Translations under genes and position numbers: made by a program
Shown: positions 46,441 through 58,135 of the stretch, piece after piece
Numbering within the stretch: position 1 is the stretch's first letter
Layout: each line of letters begins with the position of its first letter
The notes under the pieces: generated by a model
What the model was told of the DNA's origin: nothing
What the model saw: the letters and a program-made list of their open reading frames with translations, nothing else
The model's database searches: none
Assembly: GCA_016801845.1 (NCBI GenBank)
Contig: CM028922.1
Span: 10,565,001-10,629,000, forward strand
Length of the DNA stretch: 64,000 nt
Source of the DNA: Polydactylus sextarius
Lineage: Eukaryota; Chordata; Actinopteri; Polynemidae
Reading direction: 5' to 3'

Positions 46441-48934
46441 TTGGCAAATCAAAAATGGAAATAAAAACTAAATTTCTATTTACAAGATACAATATTTTTC
46501 TTAAATGCCTCTCATTGTCTGGAATTGGTGAATTTGTGTGTCTGTCTATATCTTGTGTGACACTACCCAAACCAATTGGGAAATCATTTGGAAACAGAAG
46601 TCAGAGAGGCTGATACAATGGTGAGAAAGTTATATAAAATAACACTGCGAACGATGGAGCTTCCAAGTCTGAAGGGTCTGATTCTAATGATGAACCATCT
46701 TGGCTTAACTGCTGCTTCTGTGTGCAATACTTTAATTAATTTGTGTAACAATATCCATTGAATCTGTTTGACAGAATTGGTTGCCCATTTGTAAAGATTT
46801 ACTGTATAAAGTGAGATTATCATAAACGCTGTGCTGTGTAGATGATATTGTCTTTTGTAGAATTAGAACTATGTATGTGCTTGTTTGTTTGTGTGGTAGA
46901 TTCTATACCGAATTTGAGCAGAAATGTTTAGATATAGAGTGTGGAGCTGTGAAATGGGAGAACCTCACACCACCTCCACATGCCTCTTAGGTGTGAATTT
47001 TATGTGTGGAGGGAATCTGGAGAAAGAAATGAGAAGAGGGAATGAGAGCTTTCTTTTAATGAAATTAGTAGTAATGATTTTTTTTTCTCACACAGACAAT
47101 TCACAGTTGCCAGGGTCCAGTGACTCACACATACAGCATCTATCCAGCAGCTTCCGCTCCTTCTGCGATATGTAGTATGATGTCATTACTCAGTCCTATT
47201 TTATCTCATTCCCTCTAAAACCAACTTTTCACCATAGTTTTCAAGGCAGGAATGTTGTGTTGTTCTTGTTGTTTCTTATGCACTTCCAGGCATGAGAAAT
47301 AATAAAAAAAATGTGTTTCCCCAAAAAATACACCCCTTAACCAAAAAGTGCAGATTGGGACATAACAGAATTATATAACAAATAACAAACAGCCTATAAA
47401 TTGGCTCTCATGGGGACATGGATTGCAACAATAACATTGGTGACCGCATCTTGTCTTCTGGGCTACCGTATAAAAATATCAGTGCAAAATGATGGCAATA
47501 TGATTTACTTCTGATATAAAAGATTCATTCTATTGGTAACAAAAACACAATACTAATTTCCAGGCGATTACACCTTAATGAATACATATTTATAAATTTA
47601 AATATTTTATTTCTAAACACTGGACCTTTGTAAGAGTCTCTTGTGGATTACGAAATTACTATTTTTATTATGCATTTTATTATATTCCACGCCTGAAACC
47701 CATTTCAAAGCCTCTAAACTATTATACATTATTAAACTATTTGCCCACATCAATAAAATATGTTTTAACAGGAGATTTCAACAATTTTAGCAACTTTCTA
47801 GCTTTGGGGCTAAATTATATCTGTACACAGTGTACAAATGTGTGCCTCATTATAGAGAGATCTTAAATTTTTCTTCAAATGTTGATATAATACACATGGG
47901 CACCATGTTTTATGCAAATGCCTTTGAAAGGTGAAATTAAGAAGATATGTAAAAAATGAGAAAATGCACTTAAACCGCAGGGGATTAAACGAGTCATGAG
48001 TGACAAAAAAAAAAAAAAAAATGGGAGTGGAAGGAATGGAGGATTAACATTTGCTTGAAGCATCTTATTTAAAATTAAACAACTAATTCAATGAGATTCA
48101 GTTGCAGCTTAACCTGAAGAACAACAGATGCAAACCTAACAGCCCTAGAGTCTAGAAGCTGACAGAGTTGGCCCAGTTACAAAGCTTAGTTTCCACAGAG
48201 GCTTCATGCTCTAAAATCAGTGAGTCAGGAAATATCTCACAACTGCTGCTAATGTGCAAGAATGGTGAATAAGTAAACAGCAAGACGAGGTTTGTGACAC
48301 ATTGATTTTGGTCTGCTAAACAGATTGTTTGGTACTCAACGATGTAAAAGCAGCCTGCATCACATCTTATTAATTCCCCGATTAGTTCCTCAATTCAGAC
48401 TGTCATGGGTTTAATGTCTCAGCAGTATGGTGGAAAATTATTGTCTAGACATTGTCAATAAGTAAAATTCTCCCTAGAGCAGTTAATTTGATAAATAAAG
48501 AAATAATCTGATGGATTTCAACAGTCAAAATTCAATCCAGCCTTCTCTCCAATTTATCTTATGAAATTGTCTCAGTGCACATAACGATCAAGTTCCTCTC
48601 AAACTGAAGACAACCCAACAAAATATCACTTCCTTGAACTGATTTATTACATATTTAAGGAAATGCGAGGTAAAGATGAAATATAGTCATTTTTTCTCAC
48701 TTCTTTTTTAATTTATTTATTTTTGACTTTGATAAATGATTTATTAAAATGTGCTTAAAAATGAATGATCAAAGCCTAAAGCCTCACTTTTCTGTAGAAT
48801 AGGGTGGTATTTTTTTTTTTTTTTAAATTTGGTAATATTAACAATATGGTTTTAACATTGGAAAAGGTAGTCAACCCACTACTATTTCACCTCTCAACAT
48901 CTTCATCAGTCAGTTGGCACCATAGTTGATACTG
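46441..48934. other. Noncoding DNA with a possible conserved block
   Basis: No gene recognised. 48170-48620 is even in complexity with TTAATTCCCCGATTAG and other homeodomain words and may be conserved noncoding DNA. An A-tract lies at 48005-48020 and a T-run at 48811-48824. Confidence 0.45.
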
Positions 48935-49260
48935 TTAAGGCTGAGCTATGCTTTTCCGACTGCGTAGCCACACATTACGCAGTCATCACAGTCGTGAACC
49001 CTTTTGAAATTCTCCGTCGGCCGGCAGGTGTCACAGAGCGATTCACTGCCAGAACAGCAGAGGGCAATAAGTTTCTTTCCGTTATGATTATGGACTATCG
49101 CTGATTGTTTATTTAACTCCCAGCCTTGTTCCTCCAGACACAATGAACAATGGAGACCAAGAAAAAACATTTTTTTGTAATTGGAACTGATTGACATTGA
49201 ACAACAAATTGTTTTACTGCAAATGCTGAGATAAGAACTGAAGGGGAGGCATATGTGACG
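48935..49260. mobile_element. Possible PIF/Harbinger-like element, left part
   Basis: It starts TTAAGGCTGAGCTATGCTTTTCC, close to the teleost Harbinger terminus I recall (AAGGCTGATTTATGGTTCC). A CpG-containing body follows (GACTGCGTAGCC, TACGCAGTCATCAC, CTCCGTCGGCCGG). TTA is also the usual target of this superfamily. No matching right terminus is visible, so the end is arbitrary and the call tentative. Confidence 0.4.
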
Positions 49261-49445
49261 TGGAGGCATGTTGTTGTTGTGGAAGGAATACAGCCGGCAA
49301 AGTGAGATTCTGGAAATTAGGTAATTCTAGTGGCTCAATCAGAGCCCTGCCGTCTCCATGTGCTCTTCATTGTCTCAATGGAGAGTTAAAAATTGAGGAG
49401 GTGCACCTCAGCCCATGGAGAGGGTGTTGGATGGGCTGGCCATAG

Positions 49446-49477
49446 ATCGTTATCCGTAGATAACGATTGACGGATAA
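49446..49477. repeat. Two mutually exclusive perfect stems
   Basis: ATCGTTATC (49446-49454) pairs with GATAACGAT (49459-49467) across a 4-nt loop. Overlapping it, TTATCCGT (49450-49457) pairs with ACGGATAA (49470-49477). The two stems share bases and cannot form together. Nothing suggests a riboswitch here. Confidence 0.85.
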
Positions 49478-49530
49478 AGGCGAGAATAAATCAGGCTTTA
49501 TTCCAGGTGCCAAGACAATGAGTCTGAGTC

Positions 49531-49680
49531 ACTGATCCCTTGACTTTTCACTTAATGCCATCAGATCAAAATTTCCATTTGCCTGACACTTTGATTTATG
49601 ACTAAATACCTGCAAAAGTAATAACACCCATCAATTACAGCTCTACTTTATGCTTAATGCTATGTATGGTAGTGTAGTAG
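49531..49680 (-). repeat. Repeat A, copy 4 (reverse orientation)
   Basis: GATCCCTTGACTTTTCACTT, ATCAGATCAAAATTTCC, TTTATGACTAAATACCTGCA and ACAGCTCTACTTTATGC are the complement of the middle of repeat A. Confidence 0.6.
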
Positions 49681-50389
49681 TGTTATTTGCAATCTGCAAG
49701 TATTTGTCCCATGAGACTACCCCTTCCTTAAAGCCAGCTGTGTTGCCATAACCACAACTGATACCTGGGATAAAGTAAAGTAAAATCCATATTTTCAGAA
49801 CTTACCTCGTGGTACCAATGCTTCTTTGACTTTTCTCCAAGCACGCTCCTTTTTTTTTACTTGTCTCTATGAAGTACATAAGCTGTATTATACAACTCCA
49901 CAGATGTGGAGATAAGCCTCCATTTCAGGGTTCAGGTTTCAGGTCAAGATAATCTATGGGCATGGTAACAGAAAGAAAACTTAAGATAAGCAAATATTAA
50001 GTCATGGATCTCTGTATCTTTTTTTTCTATAGCTGACTCAGATGTAATTTAACATTATTTTAAATTTTAAACTATTATGAACCGTGACCTCACACCCTGT
50101 GGGGCTAACAGAGGTGAGAGGACTTGGCAACTCTGGGGCAACTGGGAAGTGGTCTACAGGGCTCGGGCCTTGGATGTCTTAACACAAGTTTTTTTTTTTT
50201 TTTTTAATATCTAGAAGTATTAAGTGTCACTTCCTCCCTGTGTCTCTCACTAGATCAGCAAATCAGTGGAACTCTTGTCACACTATTGTGGATTCTTTGG
50301 GGTTCACGTGAAAGACGTCATTACGTTTTGGCCATGGAGAGGCTTTTATTTTAAAATTATAGTTAATTTATTAGTTTTGTCAGATTGCA
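49681..50389. other. Noncoding DNA, no gene seen
   Basis: Ordinary sequence with a T-run at 50190-50206. No exon or element. Confidence 0.5.
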
Positions 50390-50830
50390 CAAAAGAATGG
50401 AATAAAAGAGAACACAGAAAAGGACATACTTGAAGAAGAGACAAAGAAAGGAGAAAAGTGTAAGCGCAAGCCAAGAGGGAAAAGAAATTAGAGAACGAGG
50501 AGGAAAGGACATGTAAAAACCTGTAGAGCACGAGAGGAAGCAGGACAAGAAGAGGACAGACGATGAGGGCAGTTGGAAAAGAGTCTAAAAGAGGAAGTTA
50601 AGTGAAGGAGAGGTGAGAAAACTCTATGATGAGGAGCTGGGAGGAGACGAGTGGAGAATTAGTGAAGTGGAAGTGGAAGTCTTGATTCGAGAAGTGGACT
50701 GTTAGAGACAGTGAAGAAAAGACTGAAGGAGAGAATAGGAAAAAAAAACATCAAACTCTGGAGACCGAGCAGGTGGAAAGAGTTGAAAATGATATGATAA
50801 GAAGAGGGAGAATAGAGTGACCAGCAGTAA
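50390..50830. other. Purine-rich strand, about 440 bp
   Basis: The plus strand is dominated by A and G (GAGGAAG, AGAGAA and AAGGAGA words) with few pyrimidines, but without a regular unit. Purine-pyrimidine strand asymmetry of this length can favour triplex (H-DNA) structures. Open frames on either strand reflect the biased composition. It does not look like an exon: translation gives Lys/Arg/Glu-rich or Ser/Leu/Phe-rich sequence only. Confidence 0.75.
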
Positions 50831-51171
50831 ATGAAATATAGTAGCTCATGAAATAATAGTACATTGTTTATAAGACTTTTACGTAAAGAAATATATTTAA
50901 ATTTGGGTAAATGGTCTTTTGTTGGTCTAGTGCCTGATCCAATACACTAGTAGTAAAGTAGACAGACAAGAGAGACACAGGTGATCTGTTGGAAATTACA
51001 TTTTAATTATAACAAGAAAAACAGAACTTGTTAAGAGCCCTTCAGTTTGCTCACAATCGAACAATAATCTCAGTGATCGAAGATGACGATATTATCACTG
51101 CAGTAGTCATATTAGATTAATATTAAATGTAATCTTCTTCGTTGTCTTGAAACACTTTTCACTCTGGCTTT
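50831..51171. other. Noncoding DNA, no gene seen
   Basis: AT-rich sequence. Nothing recognised. Confidence 0.5.
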
Positions 51172-51470
51172 TTCAACCACCTTAGGTTGGTACAAAACAC
51201 CGCTGCTCGACTCATTACAAAGAAGCACAACCACATCACCTCTGGACTCACCCTACCACTCCGCTTCCCTGTTAGATTTCATATTGATTTTAAAATTTTA
51301 TTGCTCACTTTTAAGGCTTAACCACCTCTCAGATTTATTGACCAGGAATATGCCCTCTTGACCACTGAGATCTGTGGATGGAGCCCTGTTACTTACTCCC
51401 AGGTCATAGCTTGTGAAAAAACATGGCCAGGCTTTCACTATTATCAAAATCCCCCCTGCTGCTCCAGTTT
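51172..51470 (+). mobile_element. LINE reverse-transcriptase C-terminal remnant, family 3
   Basis: From 51172 one frame runs 49 codons to a TAA at 51319 and includes LVQNTAARLITKKHNHIT, then LRFPVRFHIDFKILLLTFKA. This matches the LVQNAAARLLT...HI.P.L..LHWLPV..RI.FK.LLL.FK segment that follows the reverse transcriptase in many fish LINEs. After the stop the same frame continues with recognisable spacing for about 40 codons. It is a 5'-truncated relic of a third LINE lineage. Confidence 0.82.
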
Positions 51471-51746
51471 TTGTTTTTTTCATTATGGAGGAATTCAGTG
51501 TAGATTGGATGTATATATGAGGACGTAACATAACAAAATATAAAACAGGTAGAGGTTTAAATAGATTCTAAATGTACTTGTAGAGGATTTAACTGAGCAT
51601 TCAATTTCCTATCCTACCTATATTATGTAACAGCTGGGGTGCGCCACTTTTACATATAAATGAACATCTGTTACATTCAAGCTCTTGCCAAGCAAGTCCA
51701 CATAGTGCTGGTTAAACTCACTAGTTCTTCTATCCTACTGGAGTTA
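51471..51746. other. Noncoding DNA, no gene seen
   Basis: Short AT-rich interval between the LINE relic and the next element. Confidence 0.5.
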
Positions 51747-52310
51747 CAGGGCAAATTCACACCTAAATGTCTGGTTTCTGATCCAAAGTTGGATTATAAA
51801 TCTACTGGATTATTGTTCAATAGTGTCAGTGGGTAAAATGACAAGAAATCTGTCCTGATTTATACTGGGACACTTTCCATCATGGGGTGTAATAAGGTTC
51901 CATTCATCTTAAAATTGATCTGTAATGTATACCAGAAATGTAACATTTAGGGGAAGACACTATGCCACTTTGTAAGAGGACTCATACACTACAAGGGCTA
52001 GTACAGAAACTCATATGCACCATTTTCCATTTTTCTCCTCTCACCAAAATATGAAGAGAAAATATTAACAAGTAAAGTGAGGTTTGAATGGATGGTTCTT
52101 CTCAATAGAAATGAACTGGTCCAATGTTCATTTGAGATGGTCTGAGACCACCCCTTTGGTCCAGACCAAACAAAAGCTCCTTGGTCCACCACAGAATTCA
52201 AGACCAGTGTTCATGCCAACCAAACTAAACTACAGTAGGGGGATAAACAAACCCAAGTTCAGTTCAATGAGGCTAGGCAAGCATAAGTAAACAAGTATGA
52301 ATGCACCTTG
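51747..52310. mobile_element. Non-autonomous DNA transposon with TA target duplication
   Basis: The left end CAGGGCAAATTCACAC and the complement of the right end, CAAGGTGCATTCATAC, agree at 11 of 16 positions. TA lies directly outside both ends (51745-51746 and 52311-52312). Inside, TTTGGTCCAGACCAAA (about 52158-52173) is a palindrome of a kind I recall from fish non-autonomous elements with the word AGTATGAATGCACC near the end. It is 564 bp without transposase text. A Tc1/mariner-type helper is the likeliest source. Confidence 0.5.
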
Positions 52311-52312
52311 TA

Positions 52313-54359
52313 GTTGTCCTGACTCCATATCACCTCCCTCTCTGTAGCCTTTCCTGTTTATCTCCACTACTGCTATTAAATAAAGATATATGGCCAAAAG
52401 ATAATCTTAAAAAATCTTCTGAATAACTAAATACTCTGGAGAAAGACATTTTGCACTAACAGTCTGAAAAAGAAGGCGATCATAGGTGAGGTCAAATGAT
52501 TGACCACTTGTGTGGTTTTTCCTTGTTGTTTTGTCAGTTATGGTTATAGCTCCAAATACCTGACAAATCTGTCCAAGAGCAACGAGGTGACATCTACTTT
52601 TGATATTTCATTAGCCCTGCATATTTTGACGTAGTAATATTGGATGTTTTTTCACCAAAAATGATAATTGAAGCATGCTATTTCTCCAGTCATTTTAAAA
52701 AGTGTGCACAAAGTTGCAGCCAAAAAATCTCCACGGGTAACTGACTCCTGTAGGTTTGGGCTAAGGTCTGAATGTTTACAACCTCTGGTCCATGTCTAGA
52801 GGCAGGCAATGTGCTCACATACATACACATACACGCAGACTATAAATGGATTTATGCATGGTATTGAAAAGCTAATAAGTCAGACAAAGCTGTACACCAG
52901 TGCACATGGCTGAACAAAGAGACTCAGTTGAACAAGCTAATATTCAATCATTTGCTGTCATTTTGATAAGTTCGGAAAACACAGTTGTAATAGCCTTCTC
53001 AACATATTTCTTCACACTGTTTGCACATGCAATCTCTGAAATTAATAGAGGCACAGCTGTTCCTTCTTGCTTTTGTGGTTGGACCTGCAAACATTATTCA
53101 CAATGACTTATATTTTCACTCCAGGTACATTCAGTTTGAAAAAACAAACAAAAAGTACAATATAGTTATCAATACCCAGTAAAATATATAACTTCTGTTG
53201 TCCAGAGCAAAATGAAATGGGGTAACCGGACGCACATTCATTTCAGATGAAAATCCAGACAACGATTTTTCAAAGACACAGCTTACTCATTCCCAGAAAT
53301 ATAAACAAATGTCGAAGAGTGATGTATAATTCCAACAACACTCAAATACCTTGACTTTCACAAGAGGAATGACTTTTATTTTATTTTATTTTATTTTCAA
53401 AGTTTCCCCTGCTGAAAGTGTCAGAATACATTTACTAGTAAACTCTGCTGCATAATTCAGAATTGATTTTTAGACACAATATTGCTGTCAGGAGACATTT
53501 GGGCTTTTTACATGGATAACTGACTGATCAGATCATGTTACTATGGGATGAGTTCTTTCTTGACAATTGAAGCTGTCAAGAAAAAAAATCAGTAAATACT
53601 ATAAAATGTACTCGGGTTTAGGGTATAACAGTGTGTACAGTGGTCATCTTAATGTAGTTTCAATGCCATACTTTTCATGAAACCAATTAAATTAAACTGT
53701 ATATGTACTAACTTTCATTAAGAAATGTATAGCCATAAAAGTTGCCTATACTGCTTGATTTATCTTGAAATTAAACGTGTAAAGAAAAAAAAACTGGTTT
53801 GTACAATATATCAGGGATCACAATTCTAGCTTCTGGATACAGTATAAACAAATTAATTCAAGGTAATCTCCTTTGCATGATTAACCCATATATTCATGGC
53901 ATTCATGCAACAGAAGATTGCTTTGGACTGGAAGAAACCTGTAGATGACATGAGCTGAATGAACTGATTAAAAAAAATAAATTGTCACTGGTCTGAGTGA
54001 AAAGTAATGTTGGCAGTAATCACTTTAATATCAGACCCATCAACGTCAATGTGTTATCTTGATTGACCTATGACGTAATCACTATCTTCACTGTGCTCCC
54101 AGGCTGATAAATTGGATTGTCACTATCAGGGGAGCATCATAGTAGACAATGCAGCTATGACTACTGGAGGTGGCACATCATATTGAAACTTGAATATGGT
54201 GCTTTTTTTTTTTTTTTAATTTCAACCCCAATTGTATTTGCCTGTCTTATAGATGCTTCTTATAAGAAAATCTCAAAATAAATTTGTCCAAAATATAACC
54301 CTCACCCTGACACTCTGATGACAATCTGAAGGATAGAATGGAAAAACAATCCCTTTTTT
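52313..54359. other. Noncoding DNA, no gene seen
   Basis: No exon or element recognised. It includes a (TTTTA)5 tract at 53374-53397, a 10-bp perfect stem with 8-nt loop at 53556-53583 (TTTCTTGACA/TGTCAAGAAA) and a T-run at 54205-54219. Confidence 0.5.
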
Positions 54360-54812
54360 TTTGACTATTCCAAGGCTAACATGCTAATGAGGTGCAGCTG
54401 GTGAATCAGCAGCAGGTCAGCTACACACCAGTTGTATGCAGCACATAGAGCATATGTTCATTTAGTATAGAGGACAAGTGCTACAAAGACAAGGTTAGCA
54501 TTAGCAAGTGTTTACTTGCCAAGAGTGTCAACCATTATTGAATTCACAAGACAAACGTTTGGAATGTGCTGTCTCTGTACACTGCTGTTTCTTCATCCTC
54601 TCATGTTGTATATAAATCAGGATGGGATAGGGCCAGCTGGTTAGCATGCTAACTTCAGTAGAAGAAAAATTGTGATTTGAATGAAAGAATTCAATTTGAT
54701 GCTGAACTTATACTGACTCTTCTAGAACGACTGATGAGCAAAAAGGTTGTAATGATACAGTTAACATTAGCTATGCAGAAATGGCAAAAACTTAAATATA
54801 GCACGTTTAATA
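54360..54812 (+). repeat. Possible dispersed repeat with GCTAACATGCTAA words
   Basis: GGCTAACATGCTAATGAGG, AGCTGGTTAGCATGCTAACTTCAG and TTAACATTAGCTATGCAG are phrases I recall from teleost dispersed repeats. The last 54 bases (54759-54812) match 3463-3523 in this window. The family is not named. Confidence 0.4.
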
Positions 54813-57800
54813 ATTTGATATTGACAGGAAATATATTTCAAACCGTGTCAGTACAACTCATACTGATGTTACCAAGAGCACATTTTTATTTCAGAGAACT
54901 TACTGGAGCTGCCCCAGCACCACTATTTGAATTTTTTACAGCCTTATGTTTTTCTGACATTAAACAGTCTTTGATATATAGGAAAGAAAATGAGGGTAGA
55001 ATTTCTTTTAGTTAAGTCATATGCTGTTGTGGACAAAAGGGTTATAGTATCCATTCACAGCCATGTTTTACATATTAACATACATGTTTTTGGTTTATTT
55101 GTGAACATATGTATACATGAGAGTTAGAACCAGCTACTTTGAACCAGCCTTGATTTATGCAATACGGAAGAGTGAGACAGATCATATCCTCACAGTAGAG
55201 TTTAGGTGAGTCAACCATAATTAGAGCAGCCTTTACAGAAGAGAAATAAGAGGAAGTTTTTAGGAGGCAGGAAGGACACCTGAGAGACAAAGAGCACTGG
55301 GAGTCCTGGAGGAGACAGACAGAGCCACAGGGAAGACAGAGAACCAGACAGCATGGCCTCGCCAAAACCAAGCAGCCTGGGAACTGCAGAAATGAACAAT
55401 CTGGACATGCAGGGAGGGACGAAAAGCAAGGGACTCAAACACAGGTTTGGACAGAACCTTGAGGGTTATAATGTTTTGAGAAAGATGCCTTTGATTAATA
55501 CTTTCATTTTCTGTAATATTCAGGTAGTTTCTAGGTCAGTGAATGCGAAATGTTTTGATTTTTTTTTTCTTTCCATTTCTGGCACCATTGCACATCTCTT
55601 GTAACCATTCATAGTAATGACATTTCACTTTACAGCTGGTCTCTTTTTTGTACACAGTAATATGAAGATTAGGGTCTTTTTTAAAAAACAATGGAAAAAG
55701 GATTTTCCACAGTTCTGAATACACAATATGTGGTGTTATATCTTTGTGACTGTGATGCTCCAGCGAATACTGACATTGGTGTACATCAATAACTCCAGGC
55801 AGATCTGATGCCTGTGGCCTTCAGTTTGAGCTTCATAATATTTAGTAGTAGAATTATACTATATTCAGGTTGCAAGAAGATGGATTAAATGTAAAAATGT
55901 GTGTATTCTAAACAATGCCAAAAACAGATGCAGCAACTTTGCTAAATATTGTACCCGGATTGTCTATAGCTATTGTTTTTAGTGCTGTAATGATGTGCAC
56001 CACTGAGTGATGAGGGTGTATGTCTTGCCAGCAGAAAATAAATTGATCCGATTTTTTTTTCACATATTTTGTTTCCCCAAGTCATCCTGGCATGTTCACA
56101 TTTTGGCCACAATCCAAATGGAAGCTCAGACTTATCTTACATGACCATGAACGAGCTATACTTACAGTAAAAACCCTTTGCATTCACATTAGTTTGCTGT
56201 GGTTTTTCGTTTATTATTAAAATTATGTTGTTGACGATGACTTATGAGACTGTTTTGTTGCTGTGATTCATCCCAGATTTTCTTCATCTTTTATTTTGAA
56301 AGGATTATACACAAAATAATATATAATACAGGAACAAACTCTTTCATTGTTATGATTATGTTTATTCAACTCATCCCTTACTTGAACTCTGGTTCCTGGG
56401 GTCAGCTCTTTGACCACAACAATGCGCATAAATTTATGCATGGGTAACACTTATGCTCACTGACAAATACTTTTCCTCTGAATTCCTATTTCATGGTAAA
56501 GCTGTTTAGTTAAAATTGTTTTTTGTTTGTTCTTAAGGGACAGGTTGCTATGAGGCTTTAACTGCTGCTGCCGCCCACCATCTAGGTTTTCTAACTCATT
56601 GGCTTCCCACCTACATTCATACCAGTCTCCATGACAACTGGAAAACTGGAACCTCCATGTATAGATGTCTGACACAATGCCCATGTGTTATGCCATTATT
56701 AACAGCAAGCTGACCTTCTTTTATTAGTTTGTTTTTGAATCTGATATAACTGAAAATATTTCATCTAGGATAGACAAAGTGGCAGCTCTTTCCATGGAGC
56801 TTATGCCAGTGTGCAACTGCTGACCTACCCCTCTAGCTCCTGACAATATTATGCACTCTTTTGGCACAGCATACTCCATAAGCTACTAAAACCAGTAAAA
56901 CTGTGAGTCAAATTCATGACTTAGGATGTCCCCAGCCACTAGCAGTCACCACAACTGTAGACATAGGCACAACTCCATTGCCAGGGCCACTTTCACTCAG
57001 TCCTCAGAAGACACAGTAACCACAAAAACACAACTGATGGAATAGCAGTTCCTTTTTCTCTGCGAGACAAAGCCAAAATCAAGACATTAATGAATGTTTT
57101 GCTATTCAGAGGCAGGATCTGAATAGCGGCCAAGGCTGGCATAGTCCCTGAGCAGACAGAGAAGATGATAGGTAGTTAGATTGATTGTAGAATTAGAAGC
57201 TCTATATAACATGACTGTTTGCATTTCTGGTTTAGAAGTCAATCAAACACCCCAGAAGAGATACAAACCAACCACAAACTGATGCAAAGCAGCTTTTTTT
57301 TTTCAGGTCATCTATCTGTACATCTATGCATTTATCTGTCTCATGATTGTCAACATGACATCTCAAGAATGCTGAAAGGCCATCTTTCTGAATTTGCAAA
57401 AAGATGTTTTTGTCTTCTGACTGTGATATCTCAAAGCCCACTTAACCCATTTACTGAAAGGTGAACTGATTACATTTAGTGTTATAAAAGCTAAGGTCAA
57501 GTTCCTGTGAACATGTGATATATGGCACAAGCATTTTTTTGATTTCAAGTGATTCAACTGATTAGAATTTTGTGACCAAAAGTCAAGGCCACTATGATCT
57601 TACAAAACATGCTTTGGCCATAGATCATGAATTTAAGCACTAATAACATGCAACTGGACTGGCTGATGGAGGTGTATAAATGAAAGGTGATAAGGTATTA
57701 TGGTATAACCAACATCAACAATAAAATGGTTTACCAACATAACCTTCTTTCCACCTGCTTGGTGGAAATCTTGAGTGAAATCTTGAATCTTGAGGTGCAC

Positions 57801-57819
57801 GAAACTGCCTCAGATTCTC
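54813..57819. other. Noncoding DNA, no gene seen
   Basis: No exon or element recognised. 55200-55450 is relatively GC-rich and open on both strands, but no translation has a domain. The frames at 56244-56684 and 57219-57557 also overlap antisense partners and look accidental. Confidence 0.5.
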
Positions 57820-58135
57820 AACACTGTACTGTGCGGTACTCAAGCTGCACTGCAGAGAAGAGGAAGAACCTACATAGGATAGATGACTCAGCAGGTTATC
57901 AGCACCTTTATTCCAAACCTGAAAGACGTTCACTCAAGTCATCTTCGCAGGCAAGCAAACAACATTTCAAGGGACCATTCGCATCCTGGCCACCCCCAGT
58001 TTATCACCCTTCCATCAGGACTGGAAAGGAACTGCTTCTTCACAAGGTGTTGACTGTTTAAAGGATGAGTGCTGGTAGATAACAGAAGCTAACAATCTAT
58101 GCTTCTTTCTGCAATTGCACAATGATAAAAAAAAT
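57820..58135 (+). mobile_element. LINE C-terminal remnant, family 1 copy 2
   Basis: The frame starting at 57883 reads MTQQVISTFIPNLKDVHSS, then HLRRQANNISRDHSHPGHPQ and LPSGLERNCFF, ending at a TGA (58051-58053). This parallels the C-terminal segment at 17400-17600, including HLxRRAN.I.RD.SH. Just upstream in another frame SSCTAEKRKNLHR parallels IYTIEKRKNLW of that copy. The 3' untranslated texts also align (GGATGAGTGCT... TTTCTGCAATTGCACAATGATAA). Confidence 0.82.
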
